A stretch of DNA of 64,000 nucleotides, taken from assembly GCA_003255025.1 (NCBI GenBank), contig QANY01000230.1, forward strand, positions 917,787 to 981,786, given 5' to 3'. The number at the start of each line of letters is the position of its first letter. Position 1 is the stretch's first letter. A program made the position numbers and the translations under genes. This DNA is from Datisca glomerata (taxonomy: Eukaryota; Streptophyta; Magnoliopsida; Cucurbitales; Datiscaceae). The notes under the pieces were generated by a model. That model was given only the letters and a program-made list of their open reading frames with translations. It had not been told where the DNA came from and ran no database searches. This document shows, in pieces, positions 51,130-62,785 of this stretch.

Positions 51130-53995
51130 CTCCATGTGCTACGACTGTTAAACCCTATCGGTGCTGTAGGTCTCTGAATAAGTTCAATTTGATATCTTAC
51201 AAGGCCCGTTGTTCCACCAATGTCAAAATTTATGCCCTACGGAAGTGGACATGCGCGTGCTACGATCAGTCTGTTACAGCAATTATAAAGCTGCACAGTC
51301 CATATTTTTTGGAGGCAAAACTTGGCTGGAATGGGTAAACCTGGTCTCACCTATAGGTTTCTTGATAATCTTGGATTTGATATCTTACCGGTCCCGTGGT
51401 TCCACCCATGTCAAAAGTTATACACTACGGAAGTGGCATTGCTCGTGCTACAATCTGTCTGTTATAGTAATTCTAAAGCTGCCCAGTCTATGTTTTTTAA
51501 CACTATGCTATGATGGGAAAACCCTTTCGGCTGTATAGGTCTCTAAATAAGCTTCAATTTCATATCTTACAGGGCCCGTGGTTCCACCAATGTCAAAAGT
51601 TATGCCCTACGAAAGTGGAAATGCGCGTGTTACGATCGATCTGTTACAGAAATTCTAAAGCTATACATTCCGTGTATTTTGGAGTCAAAACTAGGCTGGA
51701 ATGGGTTAACATGGTCTCTCCTATACATCTCCTCATAAGCTTGGATTTGATATCTTACAGGCTTTGTGGTTCCACCCATGTCAAAAGTTATGCCCTACTG
51801 AAGTGGACATGCACGTGCTATGATCCGTTTGTTATAACAATTCTAAAGCTGCAAAGTCCGTGTTTTTTTTAGTCAAAACTAGACAGCGATGGGTAAATCC
51901 TGTCAACCCTGTAGGTCTCTGAATAAGTATCAATTTGATATCTTACATGCGCCCATGGTTCCACCTATGTCAAAAGTTATGCCCTATGGATGTGGACATG
52001 CACGTGCTACGATCCGTCTGTTACAACAATTCTAAAGCTGCACAGGCCATGTTTTTTGTTGTTAAAACTAGGCCGTGATGAGTAAACTCTATCACCTCTG
52101 TGCAATAAGGTTCAATTTGATATCTTAGAGGCCCGTAGTTCCAACAATTCTAAAGTTTTACAGTCTGTATTTTTTGGAGGACAAACTAGGCTAGAATGGA
52201 TAAACCTGGTCTCACCTATACGTCTCTTACTAAGCTTGAATTCGATATCATACAGGCCCCGTGGTTCCACCCATGTCAAAAGTTATGCCTAACGAAAGTG
52301 GACGTCCACGTGCTATGATCCGTCAGTCTGTTACAGCAATTCTAAAGGTGCACAGTCTTTGTTTTTTGGAGCCAAAACTACGCAGCGACGGGTAAGCCCA
52401 ATCGGTGCTGTAGGTCTCTGAATAAGCTTCAATTCGATATCTATAGGGCCTGTGGTTCCACCTATTTCAAACGTTATGCCCTACAGATGTGGACATGTAT
52501 GTGCTACGATCTGTCTGTTAGAGAAATTCTAAAACTGCACAGTCTGTGTTTTGTGAACACAAATCCAGGCTCTGACGGGTAAACTCGGTCGTACGTATAG
52601 GTCTCCAAATAAGCTTCAGTTTGATATGTTACAAGACCCGTGGATCACCTACATCAAAATTTATACCCTACAGAAATGGACATTCGCGTGCTACGATCAG
52701 TCTGTTACAACAATTCTAAAGCTGCACAATTCGTGTTTTTTGGTGTGAAAACTAGGCTGGAATGGGTAAACCTAGTCTAACCTATACGTCTCTTAATAAG
52801 CTTGGATTTGATATCTTAAAGTCCTCATGGTTCCACCCATACAAAAGTTATGCCTTAGAGAAGTGGACATGCATGTGCTACGATCCATCTGTTACAATAA
52901 TTCTAAAGTCTCTGAAAAATACAGTCTGTATTTTTTGGACACAAAACTAGACTGCGATGGGTAAAGAACGTCACCCCTATAAGTCTCTGAATAAGCTTCA
53001 ATTTGATATCTCACAGGGACTGTGGTTACACCTATGTCAAAAGTTATGCCCCATAAAAGTGGACATGCGCGTGCTACGATCCGTCTCTTACAGCAATTCT
53101 AAAGCTGCACAATCGTTTTTTTTTACACAAAACTAGGCTCTGATGGGAAACTTTGTCGCCCCTGTAGATCTCTTAATAAGCTTCAATTAGATATCTTATA
53201 GGGCCCGCGGTTCCACCAGTGTCAAATGTAATTCCATATGGAAGTGGACATGCACATGCTACGATCCGTCTGTTACAGCAATTCTAAAGCTTCACAATCT
53301 ATGTTTTTTGGAGTCAAAACTAAACTGGAATGGGTAAAACTTGTTGCCCTTGTAGGTCTCTGAATAAGCTTCAATTTGATATCTCACAGGGTCGTAGTTC
53401 CACCTATGTCAAAAGTTATGCCCTTAGGAATTGGTCATGCGCGTGCTACAATCGATCTCTTACAGCAATTCTAAAGCTATACAGTCCGTGTTAGGCTGGA
53501 ATGGGTAAACCAAGTCTCACATATACGTCTCTTAATAAGCTTGGATTCGATATCTCACACGCCCTGTGCTTCCACCCATGTCAAAAGTTATGTCCTACGG
53601 AAGTGGACATGCGTGTGCTACGATTCGTCTGTTAGAGCAATTCTAAAGTTGCATAGTCCATATTTTTTAGAGACAAAACTAGGCTCTAGCGGGTAAAACC
53701 TGTCGCACCTATAGGTCTCTAAATAAGCTTTAATTTGATATGTTACAGGGCCCGTGGTTCCATCCATGTCTAACGTTTTGTCCTACGGAAGTGGACATGC
53801 CCGTGCTACGATCGGTCTGTTACAACAACTCTAAAGCTGCACAATTCATGTCTTTTGGAGTTAAAACTAGGCTGGAATGGGAATACATGGTCTCACCTAT
53901 ACGTCTCTTAATAATCTTGGATTTGACATCTTACACGCCCAGTGGTTCCACCCATGTCAAACGTTATGTCCTACGGAAGTGGATTTGCACGTGCT

Positions 53996-54083
53996 ATGGG
54001 AAAACCTGTTCTCACCTATACAGTCCGTGTATTTTTGGAGTCAACACTGGGCTACAATGGGAAAACCTGTTCTCACCTATACA
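53996..54083 (+). repeat. 27-bp exact direct repeat
   Basis: A 27-bp phrase beginning ATGGGAAAACCTG and ending CACCTATACA occurs at 53,996-54,022 and 54,057-54,083, offset by 61 bp. It is a microduplication within the type B linker region, shorter than a monomer and out of phase with it. Confidence 0.88.
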
Positions 54084-55439
54084 TCTCTTAATAATCTTGG
54101 ATTTGATATCTTACAGTCTCTGTGGTTCCACCGATGTCAAACGTTATGCCCTATGGAAGGACTTGCACGTGTTATGATCCATCCGTTACAACAATTCTAA
54201 AGCTGCACAATTTGTGTTTTTTTTACCACAAAACTAGGATCTGATGGAGTAACCATGTCTCCCTTGTAGGTCTCTTAATAAGCTCCAATTTGATATCTTA
54301 CAGGGCCCGTGGTTCCACCAGTGTAAAAAGTTATGCCTTACGCAAGTGGACATGCGCATGCTACGATCCGTCTGAATGTTACAGGGCCTGTGGTTCACCT
54401 ATGTCCAAAGTTTATGCCCTATGGAAGTGGATATGCGCGTGCTACAATCAGTTTGTTTCAGCAATTCTAAAGCTGCACAGTCCGTGTTTTATGGAGTAAA
54501 AAATAGCCTGGAATGGATAAACAAGGTCTCACCTATACGTCTCTTAATAAGCTTAGATTTTATATCTTACAGTCCCCGTGGATAAACAAGGTCTCACATC
54601 AATTCTAAAGCTGCACAGTTTGTGTCTTGTAGAGTCAAAACAAGGCTGCGATGGGTAAACCACGTTACCCCTATAAGTCACTAAATAAGTATCAATTTGA
54701 TATCTTATCGGGCCCGTGGTTAAATCTATGTCAAAAGTTAAGCCCTACGAAAGTGGACATGCCCGTGCTACGATCTGTCTTTTACAGTAATTCTAAAGCT
54801 GCAAAGTCTGTTTTTTAATGACACAAAACTAGGCTCCGAAAGTGGACATACGCATGTAACGTTCGGTCTGCTACAGCAATTCTAAAGCGATACAGTCTGT
54901 GTTTTTTGGAGTCAAAACTAGGCTGGAATGGGTAAACCTGATCTCACCTATACATCTCTTAATAAGATTCGATTTTATATCTTACAGGCCCTATGGTTCC
55001 ACCCATGTCAAAAGTTATGCCTTACGTAAGTAGACATGCAATGCTACGAACCGTTTGTTACAGTAATTCTAAAGCTGCACAGACTGTGTTTTTTAGACAC
55101 AAAACTAGGCTACAACGGGTAAACCCTGTCGCCCCTGTTGGTCTCTGATTAAGCTTCAATTTGATATCTTCCATGGGCTCGTGTTTCCACCTATGTCAAA
55201 TTATGCCCTACGGATGTGGAAATGCAAGAGCTATAATCCGTCTGTTACAGCAATTCTAAAGCTGCACAGTCTATTTTTTTAACACAAAACTAGGCTCTGA
55301 TGGTTAAACCCTATCGCCCTTGTACGTCTCTTAATAAGCTTCAATTTGATATCTTACAGGTCCCGTGGTTCCACCTATGTCAAAACTTATGCCCTACGGA
55401 GGTGGACATGCGCGTGCTTCAACCGGTGTGTTATAGCAA

Positions 55440-55760
55440 TACTAAAGTTGTACAATCCATATTTTTTTGGGGACAAAACTAGGCTGGTCTCACCAATACG
55501 TCTCTTAATAATCTTTGATTTGATGTCTTACAAGCCCCATGGTTCCACTCATGTCAAAAGTTATGCCGTTCAGAAGTGGACATGCACATGCCACGATCCA
55601 TCTGTTACGGCAATTCTAAAGCTGCAAAGTCCATGTTTTTTATAGTCAAAACTAGGCTATGACATGTCGCCCTTGTAGGTCTCTGAATAAGCTTCAATTT
55701 GATATCTTCCATGGACCTGTGGTTCCATCTATGTCAAACGTTATGCCCTACAGTCCATTT
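55440..55760 (+). repeat. Triplicated CTTCCATGG module, copy 2
   Basis: Second copy of the 48,715 module. Its linker is shortened (GACAAAACTAGGCTGG followed directly by TCTCACCAATACG). It is followed by the same ATGCCCTACAGTCC deletion junction as copy 3. Confidence 0.82.
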
Positions 55761-57140
55761 TCTTACAAAAAACTGGGCTCCGATGGTTAAACCATGTCAC
55801 CCCTTTAGGTCTTTGAATAAGCTTCAATTTGATATCTTACACGGCCCGTGGTTCCACCTATGTCAAAAGTTATACCCTACAGAAGTGGACATGCTCCATT
55901 GGGGAAACTCTGTCACTCCTATAGGTCTCTGATAAGCTTTAATTTATATCTTACAGGGCCCGTGGTTCCACCTATGTCAAATGTTATGCCCTACGGAAGT
56001 GGACATGCGCGTTCTACGATCCGGCTGTTACAGCAATTCTAAAACTGCATAGTCCTTTTTTTGGACAAAAAACTATGCTCCTTTGGGGAAACCCTATCAC
56101 CCATGTAGGTCTTTTAATAATATTTGATTTGATATCTTACAGGGCCCGTGGTTCCACCTATGTCAAATGTTATGACCTATGACAGTGGACATGCGCGTGC
56201 TACGATTGATATCTTGGGGAAACCCTTTCACCCCTGTAGGTCTCTAAATAAGCTTCAATTTGGTATCATACAGGTCCCGTCATTCCACCTATTTCAAAAG
56301 TTATGCCCTACGGAAGTGGACATGCACGTGCTATGATCCGTCTGTTATAGCAATTCTAAAGCTGTATAGTCCATTTTTTTGGACACAAAACTAAGCCCGT
56401 GGTTTTGTAAGCTTCAATTTGATATCTTACACGGCCCGTGGTTCCACATATGTCAAAAGTTATACCCTACAGAAGTGGACATGCGCGTGCTACGATCCGT
56501 CTGTTACAACAACTCTAAAGCTACACTGTCCAATTTTTTTGGGAAAAAAATTATGCTCCCTTGGGGAAACCCTGTCACTCATATAGGTCTCTGATAAGCT
56601 TCAATTTATATCTTACACGGGCCGTGGTTCCACCTATGTAAAATGTTATTCCCTACAGAAGTGGACATGCGCGTTTTACGATCAGTATGTTACAGCAATT
56701 CTAAAGGTGCATAGTCTTTTTTTTGGAGAAAAGACTATGCTCCCTTAGGGAAACCCTATCACCCATGTAGGTCTCTGAATAAGATTTGATTTGATATCTT
56801 ACAGGACCCGTGGTTCCACCTATGTCAAATGTTATGACCTACGGAAGTGGACAAGCGCGTGCTACGATGCGTCTGTACAGCAATTCTAAAGCTGAATAGT
56901 CCTTTGTTTGGACAAAAAAAATGCTCCCTTGGGGAAACCCCTACACCCCTGTAGGTCTCTAAATAAGCTTCAATTTGATATCTTACAGGTCCCGTGGTTC
57001 CACCTATGTCAAAAGTTATGCCCTACGGAAGTGGACATGCACGTGCTATGATCCGTCTCTTACAGCAATTCTAAAGCTGCACGGTCCGTGTTTTTTGCCC
57101 CAAAACTAGGCTCCGACAGGATATCTCTGACACCCCTGTA

Positions 57141-57327
57141 GGTCTCTGAATAAGCTTCAATTTGATATCATACAAGGCCCGTGGTTTCAACCATGTCAAA
57201 AGTTATGCCCTACGGAAATGGGCTTGCGCGTGCTACGATCAGTCTTTTATAGCAATTATAAAGCTGTATAGTCCATTTTTTTGGACACAAAACTAATCTC
57301 TGATGGTCCAACTCTGTCACCCCTATA
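57141..57327 (+). repeat. Example type A monomer (187 bp)
   Basis: A full unit measured from GGTCTCTGAA to the next GGTCTC. Order of landmarks: HindIII site, EcoRV site, GGCCCGTGG, ATGTCAAAAGTTATGCCC, TACGGAAATGG, GCGCGTGCTACGATC, TTATAAAGC, a T-tract flanked by GTCC and GGAC, and CACAAAACTA. Typical type A units also have GGGCCC, an ApaI site. It is given as a reference point for the array period. Confidence 0.9.
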
Positions 57328-57639
57328 GGTCTCAGAGAAAGCTTCAATTTGATATCTTACAGGGCTCGTGGTTCCACCTATCTCAAAAGTTATGCCTTAT
57401 AGAAGTAGACGTGGGTGTGCTACGATCGATCTATTACAATTCTAAAGCTGAACAGTCCACTTTTTTACACAAAACTAGACTCTGACGGTTCAACCCTGTC
57501 GCCCCTGTACGTCTCTGAATAAGCTTCAATTTGTTATCTTATAGGTCCCGTGGTTCCACCTAGGTCAAAACTTATGCCCTACGGAAGTGGACATGCGTGT
57601 GCTACAATCGGTGTGTTACAACCATTCTAAAGTTGTACA

Positions 57640-57960
57640 GTCCGTATTTTTTAAGAGACAAATCTAGGCTGGAATGTGTAAACCTGGTCTCACCAATACG
57701 TCTCTTAATAATCTTGGATTTGATGTCTTACAGGCCCCATGGTTCCACCCATGTCAAAAGTTATGCCGTTCAGTAGTGGACATGCACATGCCACAATCCG
57801 TCTGTTACAACAATTCTAAAGCTGCACAGTTCGTGTTTTTTGGAGTCAAAACTTGGCTATGACCTGTCGCCCCTGTAGGTCTCTGAATAAGCTTTAATTT
57901 GATATCTTCCATGGACCCGTGGTTCCACCTATGTCAAACGTTATGCCCTACAGTCCATTT
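57640..57960 (+). repeat. Triplicated CTTCCATGG module, copy 3
   Basis: Third copy, about 2.2 kb after copy 2, with ATGCCCTACAGTCCATTT at its end. Together with the flanking GGGGAAACCC monomers, it shows that a unit of about 2.2 kb was duplicated locally. Confidence 0.82.
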
Positions 57961-59150
57961 TTTACACAAACCTAGGCTCCGACGATTAAACCCTATCACC
58001 CCTGTAGGTCTTTGAATAAGCTTCAATTTCATATCTTACCCGGCCCGTGGTTTCACCTATGTCAAAAGTTATGCCCTACAGAAGTGGACATGCGCGTGCT
58101 ACGATCTGTCTGTTCCAACAACTCTAAAGCTGCACAGTCCAATTTTTTTGGACAAAAAATTATGCTAACTTGGGTGAACCCTGTCACTCCTGTAGGTCTC
58201 TGATAAGCTTCAATTTGATATCTTACAGGGCCCGTGGTTCCACCTATGTCAAATGTTATGCCCTACGGAAGTGGACATGCACGTGCTACGATCCGTCTGT
58301 TACAGCAATTTGAAAGCTGCATAGTCCTTTTTTTTGGACAAAAAACTATGCTCCTTTGGGGAAACCCTATCACCCCTGTAGGTCTCTGAATAAGCTTCAA
58401 TTTCGATATCTTACAGGGCTCGTGGTTCCACCTATGTCAAAAGTTATGTCTTACGGGACTGGACATGCGCGTGCTACGATTGGTCTCTTACATCAAAGCT
58501 GCACAGTCCATATTTTTTGAAGTTAAAACTAGGCTGGAAAGGGTAAACCTAGTCTCACCTATACGTCTCTTAATAGGCTTGTATCTGATATCTTACAGTC
58601 TCGTGGTTCCACCCATGTCAAAAGTTATGCCTTACGGAAGTGGACATGCGCGTGGTACGATCCGTCTGATATAGTAATTCTAAAGCTGCACAGTCCATGT
58701 TTTTTGGAGTCAAAACTATGCTGGAATGGGTAAACATGTTCTCACCTATACATATCTTACTAATATTTGATTTGATATTTTACAGGCCCCGTGGTTCCAC
58801 CCACGTCAAAAGTTATGCCCTACGGAAGTGGACATGCACGTGCCACGATCCGTCTGTTATAGCAATTCTAAAGCTGCAAAGTGTGTGTTTTTGGGGGTAA
58901 AAACTAGGCTACGATGGGCAAACCCTTTCACTCCTGTGGGTCTCTGAATAAGCTTTAATTTGATATCTTACAGGGACCGTGGTTCCACCTATGTCATAAG
59001 TCATGCCCTACGGAAGTGGACATGCGCATGCTACGATTGGTCTGTTACAGCAATTCTAAAGCGGTACAGTCTGTGTTTTTTGGATCAAAACTAGGCTGGA
59101 ATGGGTAAGCGAGGTCTCACCTATACATTTCTTACTAAGCTTGGATTTGA

Positions 59151-61342
59151 TACGTGACAGGGTTACCCATTACAATCTAGTTTTGCCTCCAAAAAACACA
59201 GACTGTGCAGCTTTAGAATTTCTGTAACAGACATTTCGTAGCACGTGCATGTATACTTCCGTAGGGCATAACTTTTGAGATGGGTGGAACCACGGGGCCC
59301 GTAAGATTTCAAGTTGAAGCTTATTTAGATACCTAAAGGGGCGACAGGGTGAACAAGTCGCAGCGTAGTTTGGACTGCAAGAAACACGGACTGTGCAGCT
59401 TTAGAATTGATGTAACAGATGGATCGTAGCACGTGCATGTCCTCTTCTGTAGGGAAAAACTTTTGACATGGGTGGAATCACGGGGCCTGTAAGATATCAA
59501 ATTCAAGCTTATTAAGAGACGTGTGAGACCTGGTTTACCCATTCCAACCTTGTTTTGACTCCAAAAAACACGGACTGTGCAACTTTAGAATTGCTGTAAC
59601 AGACCGATCATAACACGCGTATGTCCACTTCCGCAGGGCATAACTTTAGATATAGGTGGAACCATATGCCCTGTAAGATTTAAAATTGAAGCTTATTTAG
59701 AGACCTACAAGGGATACTAGTTTTACCCATTGTAGTCTAGTTTTGACTCCAAAAAACATGGACTGTGCAGCTTTAGAATTGCTGTAACAGACGGATCATT
59801 GCAAGTGCATGTCCACTTCTGTAGGGCATAAGTTATGACATGGGTGAAACCACGGGGCCTGTATGATATCAAATCCATGCCTATTAAAATACGTAGAGGT
59901 GAGACCAGGTTTACCCATTGGATCCTAATTTTGACTCCAAAAAACCTGTACAACTTTAGAATTGCTGTAACAGACCGATCGTTGCACGCACATGTCCACT
60001 TCCGTAGGGCATAATTTTTGACATAGGCGGAACCACGGGCCCTATAAGATATCAAATTGAAGCTTATTCTGAGACCTATGGGGGTAACAGGCTTTACCAG
60101 TCGCTGTCTAGATTTGACTCCAAAAAACACGGACTGTGCAGCTTTAGAATTGATGTAACACACAGATTGTACAATGTGCATGTCCACTTTCGTAGGGCAT
60201 AACTTTTGACATGTGTGGAACCATGGGGCCTGTAAGATATCAAATCCAAGCTTATTAAGAGACGTATAGGTGAGACTAGGTTTACCCATTCCATCCTAGT
60301 TTTTATCTCCAAGAAACACGGACTGTACAGCTTTAGAATTGTTGTAACAGACCGATCGTAGCACGCGCATGACCGATTCCTAAGGGCATAACTTTTGACA
60401 TAGGTGGAACCACGGCCCTGTAAGATATCAAATTGAAGCTTTTTCAGAGACCTACAAGGGAAACAAGTTTTACCCATTGTAGCCTAGTTTTAACTCCAAA
60501 AAATATGGACTGTGTAGCTTTAGAATTGTTGTAACAGATGGATCGTAGCATGTGCATGTCCACTTCTATAGGGCATAACTTTTGTCATAGGTAGAACCAA
60601 GATCCATGTAAGATATCAAATTGAATCTCATTCAGAAACCTACATGGACGATAGGTCTTACCCATCACATCCTAGTTTTAACAACAAAAAACACAGACTG
60701 TGCAACTTTAGAATTGCTGTAACAAACGAATCATAGCACGTGCATGTCCACTTCCGTTGGGCATAACTTTTGACATGGGTGGAATCACAGAGCCTGTAAG
60801 ATATCGAATCCAAGCCGATTAAGTGACGTATAGGTGAGACCAGGTTTACCCATTCCAACCTACTTTTGACTCCAAAAAACACGGACTGCGTAGCTTTAAA
60901 ATTGCTGTAACAGGCAAATTGTAGCATGTGCAATGCCACTTCCGTAGTGCATAACTTTTGACATGGGTGGAACAATGAGACCTGTAAGATATCAAATCGA
61001 AGTTTATTAAGAGACCTACAGGTGAGACCAGGTTTACCCATTCCATCCTAGTTTTTCCTCCAAAAAATAAGGACTGTGCAGCTTTAGAATTGCTATAACA
61101 GACTGATCGTAGCACGCGCATGTCCACTTCCGTAAGGCATAACTTTTGACATAGTTGGAACCACAGGCCCTTTAAGATATCAAATTGAAAATTATTCAAA
61201 GACCTATATGGGTGACAGGGTTTACCTATCAGAGCATAGTTTTAACTCCAAAAAACACGGACTGTGAACCTTTAGAATTATTGTAACAGACGGATCGTAG
61301 CACGTGCATGTCCACTTCTGTGGAAAAAAGGGCCCTGTAAGA
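59151..61342 (-). repeat. Inverted satellite segment 2
   Basis: About 2.19 kb of minus-oriented monomers matching segment 1 at an offset of about 10.2 kb. The left breakpoint follows a plus-strand TTGGATTTGA and enters TACGTGACAGGGTTACCC. The right breakpoint (GGCCCTGTAAGAC followed by ATGCACATGCTACGATC) is the same junction as at about 51,129, including the unusual CACTTCTGTGGAAA just before it. Type B units sit near 59,515, 59,885 and 60,255, preserving the dimer phase of segment 1. The shared junction shows that inversion came before duplication. Confidence 0.95.
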
Positions 61343-62706
61343 CATGCACATGCTACGATCTTTAAACCCAGTTGGTATTTTAGGTCTCTGAATAAGTTTC
61401 AATTTGATATCTTACAGGGCTCGTGGTTCCACCTATGTCAAATGTTATGCCCTACGGAAGTGGACATGCGCGTGCTACGATCCGTCTGTTACAGCAATTC
61501 TAAAGCTGCATAGTCCTTTTTTTTGGACAGAAAACTATGCTCCTTTGGGGAAACCCTATCACCCCTGTAGCTCTCTAATTAAGCTTCAATTTTGATATCT
61601 GACAGGGCTAGTGGTTCCACCTATGTCAAAAGTTACGCGTTACGGAAGTGGACATGCGCGTGCTAAGATCGGTCTGTTACATCAAAGCTGCACAGTCCAT
61701 GTTTTTTGGAGTCAAAACTAGGCTGGAAAAGGTAAACCTAGTCTCACCTATACATCTCTTAATAGGCTTGGATTTGATATCTTACAGTCCCATGGTTCCA
61801 CCCATGTCAAAAGTTATGCCTTACGGAAGTGGACATGCGTGTGCTACGATCCGTCTGTTATAGTAATTCTAAAGCTGCACAATACAATTTTTTTGGACAC
61901 AAAACTAGGCTCTAACGGATAAACCTTGTCATCCCTGTAGGTCTCTGAATAAACTTCAATTTGATATCTTACAGGGCCCGTGGTTCCACCTATGTCAAAA
62001 GTTATGCCCTACGGAAAAGCCATGCGCGTGCTACGATCCGTCTGTTAGAACAATTCTAAAGCTGCATAATCTCTTTTTTGGACGTAAAACTAGTCTCCTG
62101 AAGGAAACTATTTCGCCTCTGTAGGTCTCTGAATAAGCTTCAATTTGAAATATTACAGGGATCGTGGTTCCACCTACGTCAAAAGGTATGCCCTACGGAA
62201 GTGGACATACGCGTGCTACGATCAGTCTGTTAGAGAAAATCTAAAACTGCACAGTCCATGTTTTTTGGAGTCAAAACTATGCTGAAATGGGTAAAGATGG
62301 TCAAAACAAGCTTACTAAGCTTGGATTTGATATCTTACAGGCCCCGTGGTTCAACCCACGTCAAAACTTATGCCCTACGGAAGTGGACATGCACGTGCCA
62401 CGATTCGTCTGTTATAGCAATTCTAAAGCTGCAAAGTCCTTTTTTTTTTTAGTAAAAACTAGGCTACGATGGGCAAACCCTGTCACTCCTGTGGGTCTCT
62501 GAATAAGATTCAATTTGATATCTTACAGGGACCGTGGCTCCACCTATGTCATAAGTCATGCCCTACAGAAGTGGACATGCGCATGCTACGATTGGTCTGT
62601 TACAGCAATTCTAAAGCAGTACAGTCTGTGTTTTTTGGAGTCAAAACTAGGCTGGAATGGGTAAGCCAGGTCTCACCTATACATTTCTTACTAAGCTTGG
62701 ATTTGA
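61343..62706 (+). repeat. Terminal plus-oriented satellite stretch
   Basis: Monomers from the second inversion to the right edge of the array. The stretch copies about 58,350-59,150: CTCCTTTGGGGAAACCC is at 58,351 and 61,540. The final 330 bp (62,455-62,785) is almost base-for-base the same as 58,901-59,230. The offset grows from 3,189 to 3,556 bp because about two extra monomers sit near 61.9-62.2 kb. No gene is present. Confidence 0.93.
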
Positions 62707-62785
62707 TACGTGACAGGGTTACCCATTACAATCTAGTTTTGCCTCCAAAAAACACAGACTGTGCAGCTTTAGAATTTCTATAACA
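62707..62785 (-). repeat. Truncated inverted stub at the array edge
   Basis: Less than half a monomer in minus orientation. It repeats the inversion junction of 59,151 (TACGTGACAGGGTTACCC onward) and stops after TAACA, where unique sequence begins. It is the third appearance of inverted satellite and the outermost satellite in the window. Confidence 0.9.

Larger units (their letters stand above)
55890..58390 (+). repeat. Local GGGGAAACCC monomer subfamily
   Basis: In this stretch the ACGGGTAAACCC step of ordinary monomers reads TTGGGGAAACCC or similar, usually with ACTATGCTCC before it (56,081, 56,550, 56,740, 56,922, 58,351). Three monomers also share CTCTGATAAG, lacking two A bases (about 55,930, 56,590 and 58,200). 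Outside this stretch the variant is seen only in its copy at 61,540 and weakly near 62,095. Confidence 0.75.
51130..59150 (+). repeat. Satellite between the two inversions
   Basis: Plus-oriented monomers of the right-hand subfamily. Type B units with TATACGTCTC or TATACATCTC are frequent (near 51,740, 52,220, 52,790, 53,530, 53,900, 54,080, 54,540, 54,950, 55,500 and 57,700). A run at 55.9-58.4 kb shows a local GGGGAAACCC variant. A 27-bp exact microduplication lies at 53,996-54,083. Some monomers are truncated (near 54,380 and 54,590). No gene is present. Confidence 0.94.

Noticed and set aside
59723..60289. 188-codon open frame on the minus strand
   Set aside because: It lies in inverted satellite segment 2 and is the same repeat-derived translation as on the plus strand elsewhere.
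1..62785. CRISPR-like array
   Set aside because: The repeats are 187-bp units with no short conserved repeat alternating with unique spacers, and no cas genes. The whole unit is conserved, as in a satellite.
1..62785. CENP-B-box-like motif
   Set aside because: I looked for a TTCG...CGGGA type motif in the monomer and saw nothing convincing.
1..62785. Hairpin terminators formed by GTCC, T-tract, GGAC in each monomer
   Set aside because: The stem is only four base pairs and the T-tract is the loop, not a tail. In a eukaryotic satellite there is no reason to call a terminator.
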